A DNA stretch of 64,000 nt from Candidula unifasciata (lineage: Eukaryota; Mollusca; Gastropoda; Stylommatophora; Geomitridae): positions 1 to 64,000 of the forward strand of contig CAJHNH020002807.1 of assembly GCA_905116865.2 (NCBI GenBank), given 5' to 3'. Shown piece after piece: positions 11,901 through 24,297 of the stretch. Both the position numbers and the translations under genes were made by a program. Within the stretch, counting starts at the first letter, position 1. The number at the start of each line of letters is the position of its first letter. Below the pieces are notes generated by a model. The model did not search any database. It had not been told where the DNA came from and was given only the letters and a program-made list of their open reading frames with translations.

Positions 11901-12183
11901 GCCCTGTACCCACCTCTACACTGTGTTTTGTGCTATGCCCTGTACCCACCTATACACTGTGTTTTGTGCTATGCCCTGTACCCACCTCTACACTGTGTTT
12001 TGTGCTATGTCCTGTACCCACCTCTACACTGTGTTTTGTGCTATGCCCTGTACCCACCTCTACACTGTGTTTTGTGCTATGCCCTGTACCCACCTCTACA
12101 CTGTGTTTTGTGCCTCTTCGACTATGCCCTGTACCCACCTCTACACAGTGTTTTGTGCCTCTTCGACTATGCCCTGTACCCAC
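8955..12183. repeat. 36/45-bp array copying the exon 11 donor, with 927-bp higher-order period
   Basis: Roughly 75 to 80 units of two lengths, 36 bp and 45 bp; the longer has CCTCTTCGA inserted (variants CCTTTTCGA, CCTCTTTGA). Minus-strand units contain CAGTGTAGAG followed by GTGGGTACAGG, the exon 11 end and donor. A block of 22 units (927 bp) is repeated, seen from shared private variants near 9562 and 10489 and near 9913 and 10840. Both periods are multiples of nine, so all frames stay open. Confidence 0.96.
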
Positions 12184-12305
12184 CTCTACACTGAGATGAA
12201 CCGTGGCCTCAGCGTAACTGCCGGTGAAGACATCACTGGCTCGCACAGACAGCTTGTATGACTTCACAGCTTCATAGTCCAGCAGTCCCACAACTGACAG
12301 GTAAC
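12184..12305 (-). CDS. FAT1-like: Fat-like cadherin exon 11
   Basis: 122 bp, phase 1 in, phase 0 out. The acceptor TTGCAG precedes GTTACCTG, giving GYLSVVGLLDYEAVKSYKLS, VRASDVFTGSYAEATVHLSVE, strands E to G of a repeat whose linker DVNDNPPVF opens exon 12. The donor GTAGAG followed by GTGGGTAC is chosen because phase 0 is required by exon 12. The same 10 exon bases and donor (CAGTGTAGAG/GTGGGTAC) recur through the 3.2-kb array that follows, so the true donor is simply the first of roughly 75 near-identical candidates. Confidence 0.9.
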
Positions 12306-12596
12306 CTGCAACAGAGACATAGACAGTTTCAGCAAGTGTCAGATTCTCATGCCTCCAAACAAACTGTTAGATTAGATCTCCCGCCCTTCCCCCATACAAA
12401 CTGCTGTAATATTATCCACACAAACACATCAACCGTTGACCTCCACAGGGACTGTCACATTAATACCTGTCCCTTCATACAAATAAATTGCTGACCCCAG
12501 AAAAACACATCAACTGATGACACCCACAAATCATAAATGAACTGTAGACACCTCCCAATTCCACACATACCTTGTTGAGGCTGACACCCCCTCCCT
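12306..12596. other. Unique intron sequence
   Basis: About 290 bp between exon 11 and the 60-bp array. No gene or element seen. Confidence 0.6.
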
Positions 12597-13262
12597 CCAC
12601 ACATCATACATCAAACGTTGACAACTCCACACACTCATCTACTGAACTGATCACCCACACACATCATACATCAAATGTTGACAACTCCACACACTCATCT
12701 ACTGAACTGATCACCCACACACATCATACATCAAATGTTGACAACTCCACACACTCATCTACTGAACTGATCACCCACACACATTATACATCAAATGTTG
12801 ACAACTCCACACACTCATCTACTGAACTGATCACCCACACACATCATACATCAAATGTTGACAACTCCACACACTCATCTACTGAACTGATCACCCACAC
12901 ACATCATACATCAAATGTTGACAACTCCACACACTCATCTACTGAACTGATCCCCCACACACATCATACATCAAACATTGACAACCTCACACACTCGTCT
13001 ACTGAACTGATACCCCACACACATCATTCATCAAACATTGACAACCTCACACACTCGTCTACTGAACTGATACCCCACACACATCATTCATCAAACGTTG
13101 ACAACCTCACACACTCGTCTACTGAACTGATCCCCCACACACATCATTCATCAAACGTTGACAACCTCACACACTCGTCTACTGAACTGATCCCCCACAC
13201 ACATCATACATCAAACGTTGACAACCCCACACACACATCTACTGAGCTGATCACCCGCACAC
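12597..13262. repeat. 60-bp tandem array
   Basis: Eleven units in register (core CATCAAATGTTGACAACTCC). The last five carry a GACAACCTCAC variant block. Confidence 0.96.
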
Positions 13263-13604
13263 ATCAGCTGCTAATGCCCATACAGATCTGTCAATACTGA
13301 ACAGATTTCCCCCAGTGACTGCCATCAGCAGCTCATATGTTTATTGATACTGGTTGTTGTTGTTTATAAATCCCTAAGTATGCCTGTATGTGAACATGTG
13401 TGTGTGTGTACCACCTGCATAGACAACCTTACAAGACCAGTTACTGCCTTTATCTATTTGTGTGTGTGCGTGGATGTCTGCATGTATGCGTGTGTGTGTA
13501 TAGATGTAAAGGTGTGAGTGTATATACGTGTCTCTGTGTAGGTTAAAGTTATAAGAGTGTATCTGTACAACTCCTGATTCTACAACTGTATACCAGCTAT
13601 GAAT
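13263..13604. other. TG-rich intron sequence
   Basis: Loose TGTGTG runs, no array and no gene. Confidence 0.6.
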
Positions 13605-13935
13605 ATTTTAATGAACGTGCACATGTGTGTGCCAATTAATATATGAGAGCCTTTTAATATGTCTGTGCTGATTAAATGTGTGTGTGCCGACTAATATTGT
13701 GCGCCGATTAATATGTCTGTGTCCATTATTATTCTGTGCTAATAATTCTGTGCTGATTACTATGCTTGTACTGATTAACATGTCTGTGTCGATTAATATG
13801 TTTGTGCCGATTAACATGTTTGTGCTGATTAATATGTCTGTGCCAATTAATATGTGTGTGCCGATTTATATGTCTGTGCCAACAAATATATGTGTGCCAA
13901 TTAATATGTGTGTGCCGAATAATATGTGTGTGCAA
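13605..13935. repeat. ~21-bp degenerate array
   Basis: About 16 copies related to TGTGCCGATTAATATGTCTG. Confidence 0.85.
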
Positions 13936-14099
13936 CTGTATGTAACAACTCAGTGGTGAATAATTCTCAAGTTATCTGGCTGGCTCTTTCTCATGTATTT
14001 GTGTGATTGTAGGCCCTGTACACATGTGCATGTGTGTGTGTTTTCCCATATTACTCAATAGACTTTTACACCCTCACACACTACTGCAATCAGTTAATA

Positions 14100-14372
14100 G
14101 TGCGTGCGTGTGCACATGCACAGGTGTGTGTGCGCACATGCACAGGTGTGTGTGCACATGCACAGGTGTGTGTGTGCATGCACAGGTGTGTGTGTGCACA
14201 TGCACAGGTGTGTGTGTGTGCACATGCACATGTGTGTGTGTGCACATGCACAGGTGTGTGTGTGCACATGCACATGTGTGTGTGTGTGTGCACATGCACA
14301 GGTGTGTGTGTGCACATGCACAGGTGTGTGTGTGTGTGTGTGTGTGCACATGCACAGGTGTGTGTGCTGCCA
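14100..14372. repeat. Alternating purine-pyrimidine minisatellite
   Basis: Units around GTGTGCACATGCACAG, 15 to 24 bp. Long alternating purine/pyrimidine runs and internal palindromes (GTGCACATGCAC) could favour Z-DNA or hairpins. Confidence 0.85.
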
Positions 14373-14397
14373 CTGATGATGCAGGAAATTGCCACAA

Positions 14398-14810
14398 ATG
14401 TCCAGTGGTCACTCTCAGAACAGTCAAGTATCCTTGTCCAGTGGTCACTCTCAGAACAGTCAAGTATCCCTTGTCCAGTGGTCACTCTCAGAACAGTCAA
14501 GTATCCCTTGTCCAGTGGTCACTCTCAGAACAGTCAAGTATCCTTGTCCAGTGGTCACTCTCAGAACAGTAAAGTATCCTTGTCCAGTGGTCACTCTCAG
14601 AACAGTCAAGTATCCTTGTCCAGTGGTCACTCTCAGAACAGTCAAGTATCCTTGTCCAGTGGTCACTCTCAGAACAGTCAAGTATCCCTTGTCCAGTGGT
14701 CACTCTCAGAACAGTCAAGTATCCCTTGTCCAGTGGTCACTCTCAGAACAGTCAAGTATCCTTGTCCAGTGGTCACTCTCAGAACAGTCAAGTATCCTTG
14801 TCCAGTGGTC
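14398..14810. repeat. 36/37-bp tandem array
   Basis: About eleven units (core CAGTGGTCACTCTCAGAACA); the 37-bp type has CCCTTG in place of CCTTG. Confidence 0.95.
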
Positions 14811-15310
14811 CACCTGAAACATCTCAACAGCAGTCCAGCCAGCAGGTTGCCCTCACAGACAACCACAGCCTAGTGCCTCTAGTGAAGCTGTTTATTTGGG
14901 GGGGACCACATGCTCCGTCTACTACCACGTCAGATACATGCAGACCAGTGGTCCACAGCTCATTCTTGCTGACCTTGGCTTCCAGGATAACCCAGCCTTG
15001 AGTGGGTACCAAGTAGAGTCCTAGGAAGTAAAGGCGGCCGACATGTTGTAGACCACATTCCCCACTGAGTGCTGATTGCTCTATAAAACACTAGGATTGG
15101 CCCAATATGCCTGAAGGCATGGTCGAGGGTGCTTCACTTCTTTAATTTACACTGTAATCATATGTTGACAGTCACTAGCAAGGTTCTATACCATCACACA
15201 GAGAGTGGACAGAGGTCAGGGCTGAGAAAGACAGGCAGAGAGTACAACGACTGAAGGAAGAACATACACTGTCACAACAAGTAATAGATGTCACTAATGG
15301 GATACCATAT
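14811..15310. other. Unique intron sequence
   Basis: About 500 bp without array, gene or recognisable element. Confidence 0.6.
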
Positions 15311-16275
15311 TACATCGATAACAACAAATAATAAACTATCACAAAGGAGAATATATGACACAATATGGCAAAATAGACTGTTACAAAGGAGAATATATGA
15401 CACAATATGGCAAAATAGACTGTTACAAAGGAGAATATATGACACAATATGGCAAAATAGACTGTCACAAAGGAGAATATATGACACAATATGGCAAAAT
15501 AGACTGTCACAAAGGAGAATATATGACACAATATGGCAAAATAGACTGTTACAAAGGAGAATATATGACACAATATGGCAAAATAGACTGTTACAAAGGA
15601 GAATATATGACACAATATGGCAAAATAGACTGTCACAAAGGAGAATATATGACACAATATGGCAAAATAGACTGTTACAAAGGAGAATATATGACACAAT
15701 ATGGCAAAATAGACTGTCACAAAGGAGAATATATGACACAATATGGCAAAATAGACTGTTACAAAGGAGAATATATGACACAATATGGCAAAATAGACTG
15801 TTACAAAGGAGAATATATGACACAATATGGCAAAATAGACTGTTACAAAGGAGAATATATGACACAATATGGCAAAATAGACTGTTACAAAGGAGAATAT
15901 ATGACACAATATGGCAAAATAGACTGTTACAAAGGAGAATATATGACACAATATGGCAAAATAGACTGTTACAAAGGAGAATATATGACACAATATGGCA
16001 AAATAGACTGTCACAAAGGAGAATATATGACACAATATGGCAAAATAGACTGTTACAAAGGAGAATATATGACACAATATGGCAAAATAGACTGTCACAA
16101 AGGAGAATATATGACACAATATGGCAAAATAGACTGTTACAAAGGAGAATATATGACACAATATGGCAAAATAGACTGTTACAAAGGAGAATATATGACA
16201 CAATATGGCAAAATAGACTGTTACAAAGGAGAATATATGACACAATATGGCAAAATAGACTGTTACAAAGGAGAA
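15311..16275. repeat. 42-bp array, nearly perfect
   Basis: About 23 units in exact register (core GACACAATATGGCAAAATAG). The only frequent difference is T or C in GACTGTTAC/GACTGTCAC. Open in several frames on both strands because 42 is a multiple of three. Confidence 0.97.
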
Positions 16276-17095
16276 AGAAAAAAATGTCAAAAACCAGTTT
16301 GTTACAACCGAGGTAGGCAGTATAAGTAAAAAATTACATACATGGGGGACACTGAACACTGAAAACTAAAGAGAAAATGTCACATGAAAGAAACACTGGA
16401 CAACTGAAAACATTTACCCTGTAACTCATTTAGATACAAACCCTAAACATCTAGTACAATATTCCTCAACATCAAATAGTCAGAGCATGTCTCTGCCTTT
16501 GGACAAAGTCCAACAAAAACTGATTAGGAATTCCTCTAAATCAGAAAACCTGTTGGTTGGATATCCGACATACGTCCTTTGGGTGCCACAGTGACATTTG
16601 TGGCCACTGACCCGGCTACCAAAAAAAAAACATCATGTTCCACACTTAGTCAAGTATTAAGCAGACTTAAGTTAGTCAAGATTTGAATTCTAGCTGAAAC
16701 AGACTAGAGACCAAATCAACTAAAACCGGAAGTGTATGTGGACAGCAAAAGCCCACAACTCCATGCAGCATGAACAATAGGTTAAACCCCTGCACACAAT
16801 ACCCATACACAGCCTCCTACAGTAGTGTGCTGATTGAGAAGTCCCAACTGCCGAAACCACACAGTCTGCATTGATCGTGTGTCCTACATATTCTGATTTG
16901 CAAACGATTCTGTATTAGTTGTTAATGTTTGACACTACCATTAAAACATTCTGGGAAGGTTACTCTAAAGTGTTTACTTTGTTTAAAAAGTCTTTGTTCA
17001 AACATAAGCACATGTTTGTTTAATTCATTGCTAGTGTCATTTTCAGACCATGAATTTCGGCTTTCATCTTCAACTGCCCATAGATGCCAATGTCA
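16276..17095. other. Unique intron sequence
   Basis: About 820 bp of AT-rich non-repetitive sequence with one A10 run. No gene seen. Confidence 0.6.
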
Positions 17096-17099
17096 TTAA

Positions 17100-17804
17100 C
17101 CCTACCAGACCGCTGGCCCGGTTTACCGGGAATTTCTTAACCAGTCTCTATACCGCTGGCCCTAATTTTCGGCTTTTTTGCGTAGTACCGGAAAACGATG
17201 CGTCGCAGACTAAAAATAACTACCCAATCATTATATATCCTCTTTGTTAGACATTGCAAATGTCTGCCCGCAGGTGTGGATTATATCTGTGTTGTTTTAC
17301 TTGGAAAAATTATGAAAATTCACAATGAAACGAGCAGCTGATGAACCAAGTTCTAGGCTTTTCACAGTCCAACAGGTGATCGATACTTTGGTTTATTCAG
17401 ACTGTGATATATATATATATATATATTCATTATCTGTGATAATTTCATTAAGAATACGTTCTTGAAGTGACACTGTCAGTGAGAGCGCAAATGATGAGGA
17501 AAATCTTGAAAATTATAAATCTTGAAATAGGTCGATAGTAGGAAAAAGGGGTGTGTCCATCAAACGGCAACATCTCGTGTTCACTTTGTGAAACAAAGTT
17601 GATCCTGATGAGTGAATTCGCACACAAAGGTGGAGTATTGGTGCTAGATAAAAGGTAAGCCTATTTTCTACAATGTCTCCAAGTTTCATTATATTCTAGC
17701 CACTCGTCTGCATGTAACTAATATTTTTGTATATCATGTTGGATTTTTTCGCGGTAATGCCCAGGAGCTCAGGTTATAGATTCAGGGCCTCAAGTCTGGT
17801 AGGG
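17100..17804 (+). mobile_element. piggyBac-type non-autonomous element with TTAA target sites
   Basis: 705 bp with perfect 11-bp inverted ends, CCCTACCAGAC at the left and GTCTGGTAGGG at the right, each flanked by TTAA (17096-17099 and 17805-17808). TTAA duplication and CCC ends are diagnostic of piggyBac. From 17325 an ATG opens MKRAADEPSSRLFTVQQVID, resembling the acidic N-terminus of piggyBac transposases. It is lost after about 28 codons at a TA microsatellite (17407-17426), so the element is an internally deleted derivative. Confidence 0.85.
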
Positions 17805-17935
17805 TTAAGGACAGGTTGCCAAATGTGCCTTCCATTAGCCAAAATTCTGAAGCTGTTGCACTTCAGATGTTTTAATTCTGATTATGATAACAAAAACTTA
17901 AATATTTCAGAAAGTGATCCAAACAGTGTTGAAAG

Positions 17936-20900
17936 TTGTGACAGGTGTAAAGTGATGTAGTGTATGTGTGTGACTGTAGCTGTAAACAGGTGTAAAGTGA
18001 TGGAGTGTATATGTGGGACTGTAGATGCAAACAGGTATAAAGTGATGGAGTGTATGTGTGTGACTAGCTGTAAACAGTTGTAAAGTGATGGAGTGTATGT
18101 GTGTGACTGTAGCTGTAAACAGTTGCAAAGTGATGGAGTGTATGTGTGTGACTGTAGCTGTAAACAGTTGTAAGGTGATGGAGTGTATATGTGGGACTGT
18201 AGCTGCAAACAGGTATAAAGTGATGGAGTGTATGTGTGTGACTGTAGCTGTAAACAGTTGTAAAGTGATGGAGTGTATGTGTGTGACTGTAGCTGTAAAC
18301 AAGTGTAAAGTGATGGAGTGTATGTGTGTGACTGTAGCTGTAAACAAGTGCAAAGTGATGGAGTGTATGTGTGTGACTGTAGCTGTAAACAGTTGTAAGG
18401 TGATGGAGTGTATATGTGGGACTGTAGCTGCAAACAGGTATAAAGTGATGGAGTGTATGTGTGTGACTGTAGCTGTAAACAGTTGTAAAGTGATGGAGTG
18501 TATGTGTGTGACTGTAGCTGTAAACAAGTGTAAAGTGATGGAGTGTATGTGTAGGACTGTAGCTGTAAACAGGTGTAAAGTGATGGAGTGTATGTGTGTG
18601 ACTGTAGCTGTAAACAGGTGTAAAGTAATGGAGTGTATGTGTGTGACTGTAGCTGTAAACAGGTGTAAAGTGATGGAGTGTATGTGTGGGCCTGCAGCTG
18701 TAAACATGTGTAAAGGGATGGAGTGTATGTGTGTGACTGTAGCTGTAAACAGGTGTAAAGGGATGGAGTGTATGTGTGTGACTGTAGCTGTTAACAGATG
18801 TAAAGGGATGGAGTGTATGTGTGTGACTGTAGCTGTAAACAGGTGTAAACGATGGAGTGTATGTGTGTGACTGTAGCTGTTAACAGATATAAAGTGATGG
18901 AGTGTATGTGTGTGACTGTAGCTGTAAACAGGTGTAAAGCGATGGAGTGTATGTGTGTGACTGTAGCTGTAAACAGGTGTAAACGATGGAGTGTATGTGT
19001 GTGACTGCAGCTATAAACAGGTGTAAACGTTGGAGTGTATGTGTGTGACTGTAGCTGTAAACAGTTGTAAAGTAATGGAGTGTATGTGTGAGAATGTAGC
19101 TGTAAACAGGTGTAAAGTGATGGAGTGTATATGTGGGACTGTAGCTGTAAACAGGACTAAAGTGATGGAGTGTATGTGTGTGACTATAGCTGTAAACAGG
19201 TGTAAAGTGATGGTGTGTATGTGTGTGACTGCAGCTATAAACAGGTGTAAACGATGGAGTGTATGTGTGTGACTGTAGCTGTAAACAGTTGTAAAGGGAT
19301 GGAGTGTATGTGTGTGACTGTAGCTGTAAACAGGTGTAAACGATGGAGTGTATGTGTGTGACTGTATCTGTAAACAGTTGTAAAGGGATAGAGTGTATGT
19401 GTGTGACTGTAGCTGTAAACAGTTGTAAGGGATGGAGTGTATGTGTGTGACTGTAGCTGTAAACTGTTGTAAAGGGATAGAGTGTATGTGTGTGACTGTA
19501 GCTGTAAACAGTTGTAAAGGGATGGAGTGTATGTGTGTGACTGTAGCTGTAAACAGGTGTAAACAATGAAGTGTATGTGTGTGACTGTAGCTGTTAACAG
19601 TTGTAAAGGGATAGAGTGTATGTGTGTGACTGTAGCTGTAAACAGTTGTAAAGGGATAGAGTGTATGTGTGTGACTGTAGCTGTAAACAGGTGTAAAGGG
19701 ATGGAGTGTATGTGTGTGACTGTAGCTGTTAACAGATGTAAAGGGATGGAGTGTATGTGTGTGACTGTAGCTGTAAACAGGTGTAAACGATGGAGTGTAT
19801 GTGTGTGACTGTAGCTGTAAACAAGTGTAAAGGGATGGAGTGTATGTGTGTGACTGTAGCTGTAAACAAGTGTAAAGGGATGGAGTGTATGTGTGTGACT
19901 GTATCTGTAAACAGTTGTAAAGGGATAGAGTGTATGTGTGTGACTGTAGCTGTAAACAGTTGTAAGGGATGGAGTGTATGTGTGTGACTGTAGCTGTAAA
20001 CAGGTGTAAAGGGATGGAGTGAATGTGTGTGACTGTAGCTGTAAACAGGTGTAAAGTGATGGAGTGTATGTGTGTGACTGTAGCTGTAAACAGTTGTAAG
20101 GGATGGAGTGTATGTGTGTGACTGTAGCTGTAAACAGTTGTAAGGGATGGAGTGTATGTGTGTGACTCTAGCTGTAAACAGGTGTAAAGTGATGGAGTGT
20201 ATGTGTGTGACTGTAGCTGTAAACAGTTGTAAGGGATGGAGTGTATGTGTGTGACTGTAGCTGTAAACAGGTGTAAAGTGATGGAGTGTATGTGTGTGAC
20301 TGTAGCTGTAAACAAGTGTAAAGGGATGGAGTGTATGTGTGTGACTGTAGCTGTAAACAGGTGTAAAGTGATGGAGTGTATGTGTGTGACTGTAGCTGTA
20401 AACAGGTGTAAAGTGATGGAGTGTATGTGTGTGACTGTAGCTGTAAACAAGTGTAAAGGGATGGAGTGTATGTGTGTGACTGTAGCTGTAAACAGTTGTA
20501 AGGGATGGAGTGTATGTGTGTGACTCTAGCTGTAAACAGGTGTAAAGTGATGGAGTGTATGTGTGTGACTGTAGCTGTAAACAGTTGTAAGGGATGGAGT
20601 GTATGTGTGTGACTGTAGCTGTAAACAGGTGTAAAGTGATGGAGTGTATGTGTGTGACTGTAGCTGTAAACAAGTGTAAAGGGATGGAGTGTATGTGTGT
20701 GACTGTAGCTGTAAACAGGTGTAAAGTGATGGAGTGTATGTGTGTGACTGTAGCTGTAAACAGGTGTAAAGTGATGGAGTGTATGTGTGTGACTGTAGCT
20801 GTAAACAAGTGTAAAGGGATGGAGTGTATGTGTGTGACTGTAGCTGTAAACAAGTGTAAAGGGATGGAGTGTATGTGTGTGACTGTAGCTGTAAACAGGT

Positions 20901-21012
20901 GTAAAGTGATGGAGTGTATGTGTGTGACTGTAGCTGTAAACAGTTGTAAGGGATGGAGTGTATGTGTGTGACTGTAGCTGTAAACAAGTGTAAAGGGATG
21001 GAGTGTATGTGT
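17936..21012. repeat. 45-bp array, about 68 units, with 358-bp higher-order blocks
   Basis: Core ATGGAGTGTATGTGTGTGAC. Variants include units with a deleted base (AAGGGATGG) that break register. A block near 20160-20520 is repeated at 20520-20880, both marked by the private variant GTGTGACTCTAG. Long open frames here are by-products of the period. Confidence 0.95.
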
Positions 21013-21149
21013 GTCAATGCAGTTTATAACCAGGTTTATGAAGACTTGTATGGTGGGTTCAGGAGGCAGCCATGTAGTTTCAGTGGACAATGTGAGTGGA
21101 CATAAGAGATAATAGGACCCAGAGACATTGTGAAGATATACTGACAGTG

Positions 21150-21460
21150 TGGCCCTGTGAAGCCAAGAGAGTAGCTGTTTTCCACTGCTTGATATGGGAG
21201 GGAATGGATGAAAAATCTTTAGCAACCCCTGTGAAGCCAAGAGAGTAGCTGTTTTTCACTGCTTATTATGGAAGGAAAAATCTTTAGCAACCCCTGTGAA
21301 GCCAAGAGAGTAGCTTCCACTGCTTGATATGGGAGGGAATGGACGAAAAATCTTTAGCAACTTGAAGTCAAGAGAGTAGCTGTTTTCCACTGCTAGATAC
21401 AGCAGGGAATGGACATAAAGCCTTGAGGCGATCCCTGTGACAAAAGGATACGTCAACTCC
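21150..21460. repeat. 60- to 74-bp array, about four units
   Basis: Core AAGCCAAGAGAGTAGCTGTT with GGGAGGGAATGGA. Irregular lengths from small deletions. Confidence 0.85.
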
Positions 21461-21669
21461 AAGACAAGAAGCTTTGATCAGAGGATCAACAAGATAGGAC
21501 TAGTGCCCTCTGACCAGACAAAGCAATCAAAGGGATAGGGACAGACCTAAGTGGAGATGACATCAAACCCTGGGGACAGAATCAACAGTTTACCACTGAG
21601 ATTACTACATCAAACATTCAGACATGCCATCACATTGTAGTGCACATACAACTATGGGGCAGGATAATA

Positions 21670-21900
21670 ACTACAGCATGGTAGCCGGTCCAACAATATG
21701 TAACATGGTAACCGGTCCAACAATATGTAACATAGTAAACGGTCCAACAACATGCAAAATGGTAACCAGTCTAACAAAATGTAAAATAGTAACCGGTCCA
21801 ACAATATTTAACATGGTAACCAGCTTAAACAACATGCAAAATGGTAACCGGTCCAACATGTCACATGATAGCCAGTCCAACAATATATTTCAGGATAACA
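21670..21900. repeat. ~27-bp degenerate array
   Basis: About eight copies around ATGGTAACCGGTCCAACAAT. Confidence 0.85.
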
Positions 21901-22094
21901 AATCAACAACCTGTAATCAGTTCTAAGTCCACTGACATGTAATCAATTTCAAACAATCAACAACACAGAAAATGATGTAACCAGTTCAACAACATGTAAC
22001 CAGGTGGTGCCAGCATGTACTTACATGGATCATGGGAATCCATGTCTAGGCAAGTGAGGTCAGCAGTATGGAGATGAGAGCATATTTACGTGAG

Positions 22095-24260
22095 AACCGG
22101 TTTGTTGTATATATTAGTGACTGAATAATGAGAGCTGGTTTGTTGTATAGATTAGTGACTGAATAATGAGAGCTGGTTTGTTGTATAGATTAGTGACTGA
22201 ATAATGAGAGCTGGTTTGTTGTATATAATAGTGACTGAATAATGAGAGCTGGTTTGTTGTATATATTAGTGAATGAATACTGAGAGCTGGTTTGTTGTAT
22301 AGATTAGCGACTGAATAATGAGAGCTGGTTTGTTGTATAGATTATTGACTGAATAATGAGAGCTGGTTTTTTGTATAGATTAGTGACTGAATAATGAGAG
22401 CTGGTTTGTTGTATATATTAGTGACTGAATAATGAGAGCTGGTTTGTTGTATAGATTATTGACTGAATAATGAGAGCTGGTTTTTTTGTATAGATTAGTG
22501 ACTGAATAATGAGAGCTGGTTTGTTGTATATATTAGTGACTGAATAATGAGAGCTGGTTTGTTGTACACAAATAATGAGAATTGGTTTGTTATATCTAAT
22601 TGTGACCGAATAATGAGAGTTAGTATGTTGTATATAACTGTGACTAAATAGTGAGAGTTGATTTGTTGTACATAATAATGAATGAATAATGAGAGTTTGT
22701 TGTATAAAACTGTGACTGAATAATGAGAGTTGGTTTGTTGTACATAATAATGAATGAATAATGAGAGTTGGTTTGTTGTATATAACTGTGACTGAATAAT
22801 GAGAGTTGGTTTGTTGTACATAATAATGAATGAATAATGAGAGTTGGTTTGTTGTACATAATAATGAATGAATAATGAGTTGGTTTGTTGTATATAACTG
22901 TGACTAAATAATGAGAGTTGGTTTGTTGTATATAACTGTGACTGAATAATGAGAGTTCGTTTGTTGTACACAATAATGAATGAATAATGAGAGTTGGTTT
23001 GTTGTACATAATAATGAATGAATAATGAGAGTTGGTTTGTTGTATATAACGGTGACTAAATAATGAGAGTTGGTTTGATGTACATAAATAACAAGAGTTG
23101 GTTTGTTATATCTAATTGTGAAAAAAAGTGCATGGGTGTTCATAGCAAAGGCCAATGGACATTGTTTAGTGCAGCAACGCTGGACATCTGATAAACGTCT
23201 AGTTTGAGAAAGGTGGAGATAGGCATGCTTCGTGCAGAGTGGCAAGCATCACTTCAGAGGTCCTGGGTTGTTAGCATCCTTTGAATATTTGCTCCAGATC
23301 ATGAAGGTGTATTGGGAAATGAGCAGGCAGATAGACTAGCTAGCTCTGCACCACCTTTTGGTAAATTCATGTATGACAATCTAGATGCTGTGAGTGCCCT
23401 TTGAGAACGAGTGAACAGTGCGGAGGCACAGATGAATCAGGAGAATACGGCTGCCGGGAGTTACCAGGGGACGTGGCCGGCACTCAACACTCAGGGAAAG
23501 GATGAGACAGATATACAATCAGATAATTACTGGTGCCATCGGAATTAGAACCCTTCGCATGTTGCTTAATATGAGGAACGGAGCACTCATGGCAGTGTCC
23601 CGAGTGCTGTGATGTCGATTCTTAATTCAACATTCAACATTTAATTGTGACTGAATAATGAGATTTGGTTTGTTGTAGATGAAAAATGAGAGTTGGCTTA
23701 TTGTGTCTAACTGTGACTGAATAATGAGAATTGGTTTGTTGTAGATGAAAAATGAGAGTTGGCTTATTGTGTCTAACTGTGACTGAATAATGAGAGTTGG
23801 TTTGTTGTTCATAATAGTGACTGAATAATGAGATTTGATTTGTTGTAGACGAATAATGAGAATTGGCTTATTGTATCTAATTGTGATTGAATAATGAGGG
23901 TTGGTTTGTCATATATAATAGTGACTGAATAATGAGAGTTGGTTTGTTGTACATTATAGTGACTGAATAATGAGATTTGGTTTGTTGTAGACGAATAATG
24001 AGAGTTAGCTTATTGTATCTAATTGCGACTGAAATTTGAGGGTTGGTATGTCATATATAATAGTGACTGAATAATGAGAGTTGGTTTGTTGTACATTATA
24101 GTGACTGAATAATGAGAGTTGGTTTGTTGTACATAAATAATGAGAGTTGGCTTGCTGTAAATGAATAATGAGAGTTGATTTGTTGTATATAATAGTGACT
24201 GAATGATGAGTTTCTTTGAAAAATAATGGAATCACCGAACTAGTTTGTTGTATACAAGAC
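22095..24260. repeat. 37/38-bp array, interrupted
   Basis: Core GAATAATGAGAGYTGGTTTG. About 27 units run to 23130, then an RNase H remnant, then about 15 more diverged units from 23640. Left units read GAGAGCTGG and right units GAGAGTTGG, so the two flanks have evolved separately. Confidence 0.93.
23130..23640 (+). mobile_element. Non-LTR retrotransposon remnant, RNase H end
   Basis: The plus strand reads GMLRAEWQASLQRSWVVSIL, a stop, then APDHEGVLGNEQADRLASSA and VNSAEAQMN. It ends in CGAGTGCTGTGATGTCG, also seen at 52551-52570. Same family as 8230-8665 and 51930-52590. Several stops: a dead copy inside the 38-bp array. Confidence 0.65.
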
Positions 24261-24297
24261 ATGATAGGATTATTAGACCTGGTTCACTACATTTAAA

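Noticed and set aside
15288..16359. Four overlapping ~320-350-codon frames on both strands (MTQYGKIDCYKGEY etc.)
   Set aside because: Direct consequence of a 42-bp near-perfect array; no codon bias, no domain.
17907..21240. Long frames of HIHSITLHLFTATVT/ECMCVTVAVNRCK type
   Set aside because: 45-bp tandem repeat artefacts.
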